A stretch of DNA of 64,000 bases from Akanthomyces muscarius. Its lineage: Eukaryota > Ascomycota > Sordariomycetes > Hypocreales > Cordycipitaceae. Both the position numbers and the translations under genes were made by a program. Below, piece after piece: positions 33,974 through 44,730 of the stretch (positions within the stretch are counted from its first letter, which is position 1; each line of letters opens with the position of its first letter). The notes below the pieces were generated by a model that made no database searches, was not told the DNA's origin, and worked only from the letters and a program-made list of their open reading frames with translations. The stretch lies in assembly GCF_028009165.1 (NCBI RefSeq), contig NC_079241.1, positions 682,001 to 746,000 of the forward strand, given 5' to 3'.

Positions 33974-36900
33974 TCAAAATCGCCAGCGAGGCTTATTGGG
34001 GTCTGTCGTGTCCTTTTTGCGGGACAGCATCGGGCTGGATCGACCAGGCATTCTGGGCAAGAGGCTTTCTCTGTGTGAGGCCAGCGAGCTCGCTGGTCGG
34101 CTCTGGCCCTCTTCGACGCCGTGGCCAGCACGAGGCGGCTGAAGAGATGTACGACGGTTGCCTATGGCACTCATGGAAGACTTCTTGGCCAGCGTCTGCT
34201 GGGCGTAAGGCCCTGGCGAGGCGAGGCGCTCTCGGATTCCCATGCGAGAGTGGCTGGTTCTAGAAGGCGTTCGTTCCACTTGGGGCGATTCCGAGGTGGC
34301 GCGGTGGAAAATGTTGCGCATGGTGGGCAGTTTTGAGCCAGTACTGGCAGGGGAGGCTGCGGAGGCAATGCGTCGGTTGGGTGTCGCGAGCGTGTTCGGG
34401 CTTGCATGTTGTGACGGCGGATGAGGAGCCTGGCTGTACTTTAGGCCGGTGTCCAGCTCGTGAGTTTTTGTTGATGTATTCCAGCGGGGACGATGGTCCA
34501 GAGTAGACGGAGGTCGGGGAATTGCGCTGCCTGGCACGGGAGTGCCCGCGGAAGAGCTGGGGATGGTTGAGAGCCTCGCGGCCTGTCGCCTTGAAAATGC
34601 CGATGCCGGTTCCGGGAGCGATGAGTACCTGCGGTTGGACGATGCAAGAGTGTTCGGTGAGCGAGCCTTGGGTTTCGCAGCCACTGGAGTATGCGGGTCA
34701 AATCCCAGGCTCGTCATGATGACAGACGAAGGCGGTGAGCTTCCAGGCGTGTCATGGCCACTACCAACCGTTGATCGATCGTTGGACAAGAGGCTTGAGA
34801 CGGAATCCCGAAGCTGCTTGCTCCTGTTGTCGGCCATGATCCCTTCCACGACGCCGTCCATCTCCTGCATATTCTGCTTGAGTATTGACCAGCGCGTTTG
34901 CAAGTCGGTGTGGAGTCGCAATATTTCACCGTTGACTGTCAAACGGTCTTTGACACCGCGGTCGATGATGGAGAGCACACGTTCAATGGCGGGGCCATAG
35001 TGCAGCTTTTTTGCTTGATAGCTCTCTATCTTCTTGGTCATGATTGGGGGATTAGTGAGGTGCAGTCTAACGTCGACGCCCTCGCGAAGCTTAAGGAGAG
35101 ACCGCTCGACAGATTCATGCATCTTTTGCGCCTGGCGACCGGCGCCACGGAAGACAATGACCCATCTATCCTCACCTAGTTCCTTACGCAGCGACTCGGC
35201 GTCCTTTTCCAGCTTTCGATAGCTGTTGTCGAGGCCTGTTCGTCTCATGGTGAGCTCGTCACACGCGGTAGGAAATATGTTCTCGGCTCTCGTTTCAAAG
35301 ACGGATAGGCGCATGGGTAGGAAGTCGAGCGAGGCGCGTAAAGGCTGCATGCGTGCGAAGAGAGCAAGTAGGCTGGAGTCATCCTGGGACAAGCTGGCGC
35401 TGGCAGCATTGAGAGTGGTCGGCGAGCTGGGACTCAGGGGAGCCGTAGATATAGGCAGGCGGCCGGGAGATTTCACGTGGGGTATTGTGACTGGTCCATC
35501 CTCGACAATCGTCTCGAGGTCACCAATGTCAACATTATCGCCGCCGGCGCTGGCAACGATGGTTTTGTGGCGGCGTTCCTCCATCTCGAAGACGAGACGG
35601 CTCAGCTCGTCCATTTCACTTTGTATGTCTCCCAGTACATTGTTCCAGAGCTCCTCCCACTCCATGGCGATCTCAACCTGTCCACGGACGCTGTGCAGGG
35701 TGGACTTGATTTTAGACCACTCGTCGAGGATGATTTCCATCTGAGATACAGCTTGATGGGTGTCTTCCTTGGGGACCTGGGAAGAATCATCGCGCTGCTG
35801 AAGTTCCTCAATCGCCGAGACATACGCGTTGATGAGTTCCTCGAACCGTACAATGGCGATCTCGACGTCGCTGAGGCCTTCACGGCCGCCGGCCGCCGCC
35901 CACTCGACATCATCTTCGCTGTCGAGGCCTCCAATGACCTCTTGGGCTTTTGAGATCCAGCTTCGAATCTGGTCGGCGGCGTTGATGAGAGCCTTGGTAG
36001 CTGCGCTGGCTGTGGGGATGGCAGAAACCTTACTCGAGAGCGAAGCGGCATCAGGGAGCTGTAGCGAGGTGAGCTGGGCGAGTTGATTGGCAAAGGAGGC
36101 TCGGGAGAGGGTGTAGATGGAGCCAGGACGATTGCGGTTCGGGGTGAAATAGGAGCCAAGACCAGGGACATAGTCGCCTTGGCCCGAGGCGGCCGGGGGT
36201 GTTGTGGGCGGAGGCGTCGCGGGAGGTGGTGGTGTATCTTTTGGGGGAGGAGGCGGGGGCGTTGGCGACAAGGCGGGTGATGGGGCGCGGGGTTGTCGTT
36301 GGAGATGCTCGCGCCTTGTCTCGAGGGTGACTTTGGTGCCATTGCCATTGGTGTGGTCGGGCAGGCGGTACTTTTGGGTGTCCATCTCGAGAGGATCGGG
36401 AGCTCTAATCTCGGGCAGTCGCGGGGACTGGTCGGGTATAGCAGAACGCGGGCGCAGGTTGGGCTGACTGGCAAAGGACTTGAGGGTAGAAGAGGCGCCG
36501 GCGCCTCTCCAAGGGCGGCCTCTCCTGGAAATGACGGAGCTGATGGAGCCGGCGATGTGTTTTTCGTCAAGCTGGCGTAGCTGGTGTTCGTCGAGACGGC
36601 CGACGAGGTCGCTAGTGGGCGGTGTGGGGTTGGGAGCCGACTTTCTGGAGGAGCCAAAGCCCAAGGCCTTGAGACGGGCAGCTAGACCAGGGGCGGGCTT
36701 TCGAAAGGAGGGAGCGGTTGAGGAGGCGGTGGATGGAGTAGCGGAAGGCGGCCTGGTGAGGGAGTTTGTTGCGTCGATAGTAGTTGTGGTGATGCTATCA
36801 AAAGTAGCGGCAGCGGCAGCGGGAGCCACAGTAGCTTGACCCACGATGACAGTGGTGGCCGTGGGAGCAGCAGGGATTGGTGCCGGTGTGGGCGTTGGTG

Positions 36901-37393
36901 TGTTGTCGTTGTCGACCGCGTCGTCGTCGCGGGTTCGGCTGCTGGAGCGGCTCCAGGCGGTCGAGGTGCCTCTGCCCGGCTGGCTTGGGCTGCTGGTGGT
37001 GGAGACGGAGTGTGCTCTGGTAACTGTCGACGCGGATGTGGAGTCGTCTGCGATGGACGAGCTGGACCAGCTGGTCGAGAGAGACGGACAGGGCAGAGTG
37101 GGCACGTCGCCGGTGTAGATGTCGGCGAAGCCAAGCGAGTTGGGGCTCAGATCGAGACCGTCGCTGTCATACTGTCCGCGCAGGTCAAAATGCGAGTGAG
37201 GGCGCTGTATTCGAATGTGAGGATGAGAGCGAGAATGGGTATGAGGGGGGGACTGGTCCGAGGGGAGCGGCTTGGGAAGGGTGTGCACCCTGGGCGGCAG
37301 CGTCAGTTTGGGCGTCGCGGTGCTGATGCTGGTGTGGGTGCTGCTGGCATCGGCCCTGCGAGGCCCAGCAGTGGTATACTCCGCGGCCGTCAT
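33974..37393 (-). CDS. KAR9: KAR9-like spindle-positioning protein
   Basis: Kar9 family proteins link microtubule plus ends (through Bim1/EB1) to myosin and orient the mitotic spindle and nucleus. The single exon encodes 1139 residues from the ATG at 37393 (MTAAEYTT); the longer frame starts with TTG. Residues 1-430 are Pro/Ser/Thr-rich, with polyproline runs and basic patches. The conserved helical KAR9 domain follows at about 450-850, from GDYVPGLGSYFTPNR through SIYTLSRASF, the DQIRSWISKAQEVI segment and the MEWEELWNNVLGDIQ segment. The C-terminal 280 residues are Ser/Arg/Pro-rich and contain short SxxP-type motifs of the kind bound by EB1 proteins. Orthology to yeast Kar9 rests on the domain; the gene name is by family. 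Confidence 0.85.
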   Translation of the reverse strand: MTAAEYTTAGPRRADASSTHTSISTATPKLTLPPRVHTLPKPLPSDQSPPHTHSRSHPHIRIQRPHSHFDLRGQYDSDGLDLSPNSLGFADIYTGDVPTLPCPSLSTSWSSSSIADDSTSASTVTRAHSVSTTSSPSQPGRGTSTAWSRSSSRTRDDDAVDNDNTPTPTPAPIPAAPTATTVIVGQATVAPAAAAATFDSITTTTIDATNSLTRPPSATPSTASSTAPSFRKPAPGLAARLKALGFGSSRKSAPNPTPPTSDLVGRLDEHQLRQLDEKHIAGSISSVISRRGRPWRGAGASSTLKSFASQPNLRPRSAIPDQSPRLPEIRAPDPLEMDTQKYRLPDHTNGNGTKVTLETRREHLQRQPRAPSPALSPTPPPPPPKDTPPPPATPPPTTPPAASGQGDYVPGLGSYFTPNRNRPGSIYTLSRASFANQLAQLTSLQLPDAASLSSKVSAIPTASAATKALINAADQIRSWISKAQEVIGGLDSEDDVEWAAAGGREGLSDVEIAIVRFEELINAYVSAIEELQQRDDSSQVPKEDTHQAVSQMEIILDEWSKIKSTLHSVRGQVEIAMEWEELWNNVLGDIQSEMDELSRLVFEMEERRHKTIVASAGGDNVDIGDLETIVEDGPVTIPHVKSPGRLPISTAPLSPSSPTTLNAASASLSQDDSSLLALFARMQPLRASLDFLPMRLSVFETRAENIFPTACDELTMRRTGLDNSYRKLEKDAESLRKELGEDRWVIVFRGAGRQAQKMHESVERSLLKLREGVDVRLHLTNPPIMTKKIESYQAKKLHYGPAIERVLSIIDRGVKDRLTVNGEILRLHTDLQTRWSILKQNMQEMDGVVEGIMADNRSKQLRDSVSSLLSNDRSTVGSGHDTPGSSPPSSVIMTSLGFDPHTPVAAKPKARSPNTLASSNRRYSSLPEPASAFSRRQAARLSTIPSSSAGTPVPGSAIPRPPSTLDHRPRWNTSTKTHELDTGLKYSQAPHPPSQHASPNTLATPNRRIASAASPASTGSKLPTMRNIFHRATSESPQVERTPSRTSHSRMGIRERLASPGPYAQQTLAKKSSMSAIGNRRTSLQPPRAGHGVEEGQSRPASSLASHRESLLPRMPGRSSPMLSRKKDTTDPNKPRWRF

Positions 37394-40300
37394 AGGGGTT
37401 CGTCGGCCTCGATTCCGCTGCAAGTGGTGCTGTAATTTCGCCCTTGTCTAGCGGTGTCGCAGGCAGGGTTCCTCTTCCAGCTGCGCGGGGAGGAGCCGTG
37501 AAATGAGGTGGAGCGGAGGTTCTTTTTCTGCCCCTGGAAAGAATTTTCCAATCTTTGCAAAGGACAAGATGAGCAAGTCGTCGTGCGTTGCTGAAATGGC
37601 ACGCCGTCTGTAGCCAAATGAATTCACTTGCTTCTCAGTGCAAGCCAGCCAACGCGCTATCATGCAACGCCAGCCAGCCGTGAGCTGATCTGTGCTGCAG
37701 CCTGCAGGAAGCTCTCGGTGGCTTCAGTGGATGCAGCCACTGACTGGTAGGTAGTCTCGATAGGGCGTAGCGTCGCTGGCAGGTGGATCTTTCCGCCCGA
37801 GCTACCCCTGTTTGCTGGGAGCCTTCAGGCACCGGAGCCCCTGTATGTACGGCGCTGGTGCTTGTTTGGCTTGCAGCTGCAGGCGACATGCACAATGCCG
37901 CTGCAAGACGATGGAGTCGCTCCAAACGTTGGGTTGGGCTGCCCGATATCCCGTTTGCTGGCTCGTCTGTCTCGATGCTTCGTGGTTGGGTATGGTCCTT
38001 TTCGTTTTGCGCGCCGCCTATCTCGTCACGTATCCCCGTGCGCCTTGCCCGGTATTGATTGGATCGGTTCGTGCTGGTCCTGGGGCATTAAGACCAGTTC
38101 TATCGACGTTTGTCTGCGCGCGGGCACGGGCGAATAGGGGTGCGGTGCTGCGGCCGGGTCGTTCGTCTCGATTCGGGGTGCCGTGTGGCGCGGGGGAGCG
38201 AAAGAGATAGATTGGAACAAAAGAGAAGAAAAAGAGGGAATGCTACAAATTGAAAAGTAGAAAGAAAGAAAAGGGACCCTCGGAGATGCGTCGTGGTCAA
38301 ACGTAGGCAGCCTCGGAAACGAAAAGACAAAAAGTTAAAAGCAAGCAAGAGCTGGGCAGCCAGCAGAGACGACGGATGATGCAACACCACTCGCTCGTGT
38401 GTCCCGTCCAGTAATACAAGGCCAAGGCTGCCGCTGGGACTCTTGCAAGCTCCGGATCGGCTCTGGCTCCCCACTGGCAACCTGATCATTTGTCAATCAA
38501 ATAATTTAGGGGACCGGACCGGCTTTCTTTTTACTTTTTTATTTAGCCCCGTGGGTGGCTAATCTCGCCGCCCCCATGCAAGGCGCGTGTAATTAAATAC
38601 GCCAACACCATTGTGAGTGGCAGAAGGTCGGTCACCCTTGCGAGCCATCACTCTCACAGGCCCCTGCCGCAGTTTGTGTCCTCAGGCGCCCAAGCCGGCC
38701 AGCCGGTGCCACGTCAGATGCCTAAAAAATTTTGTCTTCTTCTTTTCTTTTGACCTCATTTGCTCCAAGCCGTCATTGCATTGGGCATCTGGGAAGCATA
38801 CCCAATATCACACTCCCCGCAGCTCCTGCTGGCTAGTCTATAAGTTTCCGCCACCTTTTCGTTCAATGGCCTCCTCACCCGCTCCGTGTGTGCGTCGCCC
38901 TGCTCGAGGGATCCTTGCACATAAAATCCTTCCTTCTTCTGGATTCGACCCTCCAGTGACTGCCTATGTACAAGTCTCGGATCTTGAGTCCGCGAGTCGA
39001 CGCTCCTCCTCCGCTGCAAACACCACGGGTGTCCGATAGGGCCACGACTTGCCCAGCTGCTGGCACGTGCTTCCGTCGCTGCACATAAACACCTTGAGAA
39101 TGCAGTAGCTGTCGATCTAGGAACCCAATGATTTTGCGGGCGACTCGGTGGCGACGGTAGCAAAGCCTTGGGTTGTCAATATCCTTCCCATCGTAAACCG
39201 GCTTCTACGCCCTCATGAGTTCTGTACACGCGGGAGGCATCAGCAACGCTCATCTCACTAATTTTACTGCACGGTATGAAATTATACAGTGTAACCGTGT
39301 CGGTGTCATACAGAAATGTATCTCCGTAGACATTTTGATTCGTGAGTCTGAGGAGGCTTGGAACACACACGCTTCGCCGGGATGAGTATCAAACTCTCTG
39401 CGAGATGCACATCACATCATAATATCGGCACAGATGACGAAACAAAGAGTGTGAGCAGTACACATTTTCATTTTCTGAATTGCTTTCCTGTTTCATATTT
39501 CTAACAGCTTTTGTAGCGTCTGTCTTCTTATACTCTACAAGAATACATACCAGCTGCATAGCTGGCTATCTACCGTACAAAGTCGACGCCAAAGGTAGCG
39601 TCGGCGCACCTCCTGTCATTTTTGCGCACAAGATGGCTTGCTGAGAAGCGAAACGCTACTGGGACAATCACCTGTCGCACAATTCGCTTGTCCATACAGA
39701 TTACAGCGCAACGTCTATCCCAAGACATGGTCCCGGGTCTCTTTGCTGTGCCGGCTCAATCGCTCGTGGCTGCAAGGTGGCCTGTGCGCCATGCAGGTAC
39801 GGAATCATAAGCGGGCTGTCGTCTGTCGTCCACTCCCTCTGTGTCTTACTCTTATTAGAGTAATGACGGTACGGCGGAACAACTACCTACGTCACCCTCG
39901 CAACCGAGACATTGGCAGTGCTGTATATACTCACTTTGTCGGTTGGCGCGAGGGCGGAAAAAAAAAGACTTTGGATAAATACAAAGACAGCTGTGAATCC
40001 TTTTGTGAAGTTGCTTATACAGCTTCTATATTGGCGATTGTCATTCTAACGTGTAATGGGCGTTTACAGCAACGTGTGCTATGGTCATGGTATCATAGGA
40101 TTAGCATTTCGCAAGTAAGCCACCATTCTTCCAGGATCAGCAGACCAGCAAATAGCGATTCTTTGCCGTATATTCTTAGTTATTTTTTTTATTTTTATTT
40201 TTTTCCAACTGACTGTTACAACAATACAAATCGGCATGAGGGAGAGCAAGCTGGCAGCGACAAGAATCTCCATGCTACTGACAGCTCTCCGTACAGTCGT

Positions 40301-42013
40301 CATGTCTCGATGGAGCTACAAAGATAAAATCTTGCCGAAGCGTCCAATTTATCTCCAGCGGCCCCAGACGTTCGTGTGCTGACTCCGGGTGCATGTCGCA
40401 GTATTAGCGGTGTCAATGTCATTTGTTCATTCCAGAGCGGCGGCACCAAGACAGCGCAAATGCCCCTCGGGTTGCCCTGGGATATGAACCACCAGACATG
40501 GTGCCTAGGCGGCATGGTGGGCGGTTTTGATGGCTACCGAGGTAGGGAGGAAGAACGGATGCGGCGGGAGCATCGAGATATCAAACCGCCCGCCTATATG
40601 CATTCACGGATACTTTGTTTCTGTCATGGTAAGGACTAATCTTGCTGCCATTTTATTCTTTTCAAACTTTCGTTTTACCGTCTGCGCTGTTTCACAGGCT
40701 GCTGAAGAAGGTTCATCGCCGCTGCTCCCCCACTTGGCGTTGCCACAAATCCAGGCACAGGCCTGCCATAGGCTGATTCTGGGGACTCGGTGCACTGACA
40801 GACAGCTACGCCTTGTGCAGCGCTCGTGCACTATACTGGCGTGGGAGAAGAGGATGATGGAAAAGGCCGTGAAATGTTATATTTGGACACAATACTACAT
40901 TTGCACGAAATATACATCCATGTCCAGGAGCAAAGAACTCGTACGTTCCCTGCTGTCCTATCACCGGACGCCCCGTGGCGCATCATCAAATCTCTAGCGG
41001 AAACAGCGCCAACCCCGCAGCAACGAAATAGCGCGCCGCAATTTCGAGCTGGGCCAACCAATGTCTGCAGGAATAGGCTTACTGCTGCGTCTAGGCAAAG
41101 AGAAACGAAACGAAGAAATACGGCTCTTTTTCTACTTGGCTTCTTCCCTAGATTCTGTTTGGCCATGTCTGGCTTGAATCACCCTATGACTTACCCGGCG
41201 TCAGGTACCAGTACCTATGCGCTGGCTTGTCACAGCGGCTCAGAGTCCCTAGCTCAGTGGCTACAGAGCTCTGGTGCCTGTAGAAACCCCCCAAAGTTCC
41301 CCCAAAGTTCCCCAAAAGCCACCCAAACACGCTACGGCACGCTCCATCGCCCGCTAATCCGCGGGCTGCTCCGCTATTTCCCTCTTCATTTCGAGATCCA
41401 CCATCCGCCCATCCGTTGCCTCGGAGTCGCCCTCACCATGTGTGCATGCGTCCCCCCCAAGTCTCATGAGCTGAGGTGGTTTTAGACATCCAAGGGTACT
41501 GACACTGGCACTCGAATCCTCGTCCCGTCTGCTCTGCTGGGCCAACCCGTCTTTCCGCAGATACTCAAGAGAACATACCATCAGTTCCCATCTTTCCTTG
41601 CTCAAAAGGCAGCCGGCTCCCTGGACCACATCGACCAGCTCTGCTGCATCGCCAGCCCCATACTGCTAGTTACATGCAAGGACCTCCTGGCTCCTCATCT
41701 GGCGACATCGACCTGCCACCACCTCAACCCCCCTTGTTGCCTGGCAAAGGGCATCCTCGTTCGACTCCAGTCTCCGCCCTTTTGTCCAGATTCACCACCC
41801 GTTGTCTTTTCCTGGCAGCGCCACCAAACACTCATTCGCCAACATCGAGCCATACTCCGATACCTGGCATCGCTTCTGCTGTTCATCGCCACGGGTTGCT
41901 GCATCTCGCCGCCCGCACGTCAGCCCGCTGGACCCTCCCGAAGCGTTGGCCTCTTTTCGCTGCTGCAACTGGCAACCGGCCAACCGCCTCTCCCGAGGAG
42001 ACTCATACTCGCC
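37394..42013. other. Large gene-free divergent interval (4.6 kb)
   Basis: No frame here is convincing on either strand; the longest (39638-40327, plus, 229 codons) is compositionally random and ends in T-rich sequence. The right 350 bases are CT/CA-rich and look like the 5' leader of the 42014 gene. A direct repeat of CCCCAAAGTTCCCC-like words lies at about 41287-41312. A tRNA A-box-like word at 41250-41260 has no matching B box. An intergenic noncoding transcript or a long promoter remains possible. Confidence 0.45.
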
Positions 42014-43642
42014 ATGGCCGCCACCCAAAACCACCCGCCCTCGCCGGACCTTTCCCCCACGCTCGCCTTGGGGGCATGTCCCGAGCTCTCTCGCTGCGTG
42101 TCGACGGCGTCCTCCTTGTCACACGGCTCCGCCTCCGAGGAGCACTCGCGCGACTCGCTCGGCAGCGACCTCAAGAGCGCCTCCCGCCACTCCTCTGGCT
42201 CCTACCACTCCCGCAGATCTGACGCCTCGCACGTCTCCCGCCGCTCGACGCACTCTGCCGACTCCAAGACGCGCCGCCGCGGATACATGAGGCCCCAGGC
42301 CACCGACTTTGCTGCCAGCGCCCGATCCCGCGAGAGCGTCATGAGCCTCGGCAGCATCGCTCATTTGCAGTACTACTTTGCCCGCACCGGCCTGCTCGAC
42401 GGCAAAGGCGCGCAGCTAGCCCGCAAGAAGCAGCCCAAAGTTACCCTCGATCTCTCGGCCCTCGACGGATCGGCAGACGGCAACAGAATCTCGGCCTCTG
42501 ATATCGATTCCTCCTACGCTTCCATGGGCAGCAGCCCCGACCTCGCCTCGCACGGCTTCGCAGCAACCCTCACTACCGAGTCTCCTGCAAAAGACAGCAA
42601 CGACGAGGACTACTACGATGAGGACAGCTTTACCGAGTCCGAGTCCGGCATGCTCCCCCCCACCGTCAGCACCTACCACCAAAGAGAGACGCCCATCCCC
42701 CGGCCGCCGACGATAGTGGAACTCAAGGCCGAGCTGGAGACGACCCTGCGCGATGCTCAAAAGGCCCTCAAGGAAGCCGAGGCGCGCAAGGCCGGCGCGT
42801 ACCTCGCGTCGCCCGACGAGCCCGTGCTGCCCAACATGCCCGAGGCCAACTCGCAGGGCTGGTATGAGCTGCAGGGCATGCACATCCTCGACGTGGTGAC
42901 GCTCGCCATCCGCGCCGCCAAGATGTACTACACGGCGCACGAGCAGCCGGACCGCCTCGACTCGATCAAGTCAGAAAAGCAGGTCCGCTCCGACCTGCTC
43001 GCCGTCATGGAGGTCCTCAAGCAAATGGCCCTTCGCGGCTTCAAGGGAGGCATGAAGGACGACGACATCAGGACCATGCTCGCCTGGACCGCCAGCGTCT
43101 TTGGCATCCTCGCCCAGGAGGCCGCCATGGAGGCGGCGGAAAAGGCCGAGCGCGCCAGCTGGGCCTGCTGGATGAATGAAGGTGACTGGGCGGGCCGCGA
43201 GCGCGAGCGTGAGGGTGCATTTCTCGCCTCGATGGATGCGGCGGTACCCCACGACCACGACGGCGGCGACAGCCAAGCAACGCCGCTGCCTGCGTGGACC
43301 ACCGCGGCGGCGGACGCGCCCACGTTGCCCACGCCGTTCCTCGCGGCCATGCAAAACGGCCTGCGCCTCATCCGCCTGCACAATGCCGCCGTGCACAAGT
43401 CGAAGCGCCGCTTCGGCGCCATCCCGACGTTTCACAAGGACACGCAGAAGCCGTACCGCTGCGCCGACAACCTCCGCTACTGGGTCAAGGCCGCCGAGCT
43501 GCGCTTCGAGGTGGTCTTGTCGGTCGATGCGCTGGGCGTCGCGTACGGGACCGACCACCAGGCCTGGATAAATTTCGAGGCAGCAATTCTCAAGTGGTGC
43601 CGGCACGTCCGCGAAGAGATAACCAACGAGCTCAACAAGTAG
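42014..43642 (+). CDS. Conserved fungal protein of unknown function
   Basis: This is a 542-residue single-exon protein that I do not recognise by name, although its codon use and composition mark it as a genuine gene. The ATG at 42014 (MAATQNHP) has a good context. The N-terminus (1-115) is rich in Ser, Arg and His, with many RRS/SRS-like phosphorylatable motifs. Residues 120-225 are acidic and low-complexity. A charged coiled-coil-like helix (IVELKAELETTLRDAQKAL) starts near 235. The last 270 residues look globular and helical, with WYELQGMHILDVVTLAIRAAK, a conserved-looking Trp/Cys cluster (ASWACWMNEGDW) and the C-terminal WCRHVREEI. No signal peptide or membrane segment is seen. It converges on VTC4 and has a long upstream region. 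Confidence 0.85.
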   Translation: MAATQNHPPSPDLSPTLALGACPELSRCVSTASSLSHGSASEEHSRDSLGSDLKSASRHSSGSYHSRRSDASHVSRRSTHSADSKTRRRGYMRPQATDFAASARSRESVMSLGSIAHLQYYFARTGLLDGKGAQLARKKQPKVTLDLSALDGSADGNRISASDIDSSYASMGSSPDLASHGFAATLTTESPAKDSNDEDYYDEDSFTESESGMLPPTVSTYHQRETPIPRPPTIVELKAELETTLRDAQKALKEAEARKAGAYLASPDEPVLPNMPEANSQGWYELQGMHILDVVTLAIRAAKMYYTAHEQPDRLDSIKSEKQVRSDLLAVMEVLKQMALRGFKGGMKDDDIRTMLAWTASVFGILAQEAAMEAAEKAERASWACWMNEGDWAGREREREGAFLASMDAAVPHDHDGGDSQATPLPAWTTAAADAPTLPTPFLAAMQNGLRLIRLHNAAVHKSKRRFGAIPTFHKDTQKPYRCADNLRYWVKAAELRFEVVLSVDALGVAYGTDHQAWINFEAAILKWCRHVREEITNELNK

Positions 43643-44730
43643 CCTGGTTCTGTTCTGCCATGATCCCTGAACACTGAAGAAGCTCTTTTTATTCACCAAT
43701 TTACAAGACATCCTCGACACGGCAGCTTCATCGATTTGAGCTGTCCCTTTTTTCTTTTTTCTTTTGCGTCCATTTACGATTTTTACGCCTGGGATTACTT
43801 TGGAGTTTTCATTCCCTTTGCATTTCATTGCAGCTGCGTTCTTTTTCTGCCGCCATTACCACTTTATTACTGCTTTTGGGAAAGGGAATCAGGATACACA
43901 CACAGGCTTAACTAAGCATTCAGCCTCTTCTTTTTATTTTTCTAACAAGAGATGGGGAACTCATATTGCATTCGCGCAGCACCTTTTTTTTTATCACTTC
44001 TTTTTCAAATTACCTTCGTCGTGGGTGGGATTTTGAGGATGGATGCGGTGGGTGGCCTGGGCTTTTTACACTGGTTTCTTGCTGTTTCAGCCCGATTACA
44101 CCAGCACCTTTCTCGTTTCATCTGCATGGGCTTGGCTGCCTCTATTCCATTTTCCTCCAGAGAGTCTTCTTTGCGAGAGACCACGGGGGCTTTTCTTTCG
44201 CTGTTCAGCGTCGTCTTTTTTTTTTTTTTTTTTTTCAATCTTTTCCAAATCCGCTTTTATTTCACCTCGACGGGAGACGCTTGTCTACATGTAAACATTC
44301 ATATACCCCCAACTAAGCAGCAACTCATTCCCTTTTTTTTTCTCATCACAGGTTTTCTGTCTTCTCTATAGCATTATATAATCCGCCCTCTCTCTTCTTT
44401 TCATCACGCAGCTGCAACAAGAAACAATACACAAGATGGTAAACATTACACAAATTTTGAATTACGATACAACACTTGAAGCACGACCTATAAACAACAC
44501 AGATGCCGGAATTTTCTTGATTCACTTGGATTGGTTTTTGCTCGACTAATACTATATATATCCTAAAAACAAGAAACGCTCTATAAGACAATTGTACAAT
44601 CCTGGTCCGGTGTTGATGTTTGTTTTTTTGCTTCGCCACAACCATTTTGTATACAGACAGTAAGAAAGTCTGGGGAAAGGAAAAACATGACTATAGCATC
44701 ACAATGGAAACATGGAAAGCCCCTGCAACA
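43643..44730. other. T-rich convergent spacer
   Basis: This 1.1-kb gap lies between the 42014 gene and VTC4, which converge. It is strongly T-rich on the plus strand and includes a 20-base T run at 44216-44235. It probably holds the 3' UTRs. No ORF with protein-like composition was found. Confidence 0.5.
44216..44235. repeat. Poly-T homopolymer (20 bases)
   Basis: This is an uninterrupted run of 20 T on the plus strand. It is a likely length-variable site and an assembly weak point. Confidence 0.9.

Noticed and set aside
37394..37423. Longer KAR9-like start at 37423
   Set aside because: The codon is TTG; the ATG at 37393 is the first real start.
39638..40327. 229-codon plus-strand frame in the 4.6-kb gap
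   Set aside because: Random composition, with a T-rich run translated as FF/YF repeats and no family motif.
41250..41260. TAGCTCAGTGG, a perfect tRNA A-box-like word
   Set aside because: No B box or T-arm follows at the expected distance and no acceptor stem pairs.
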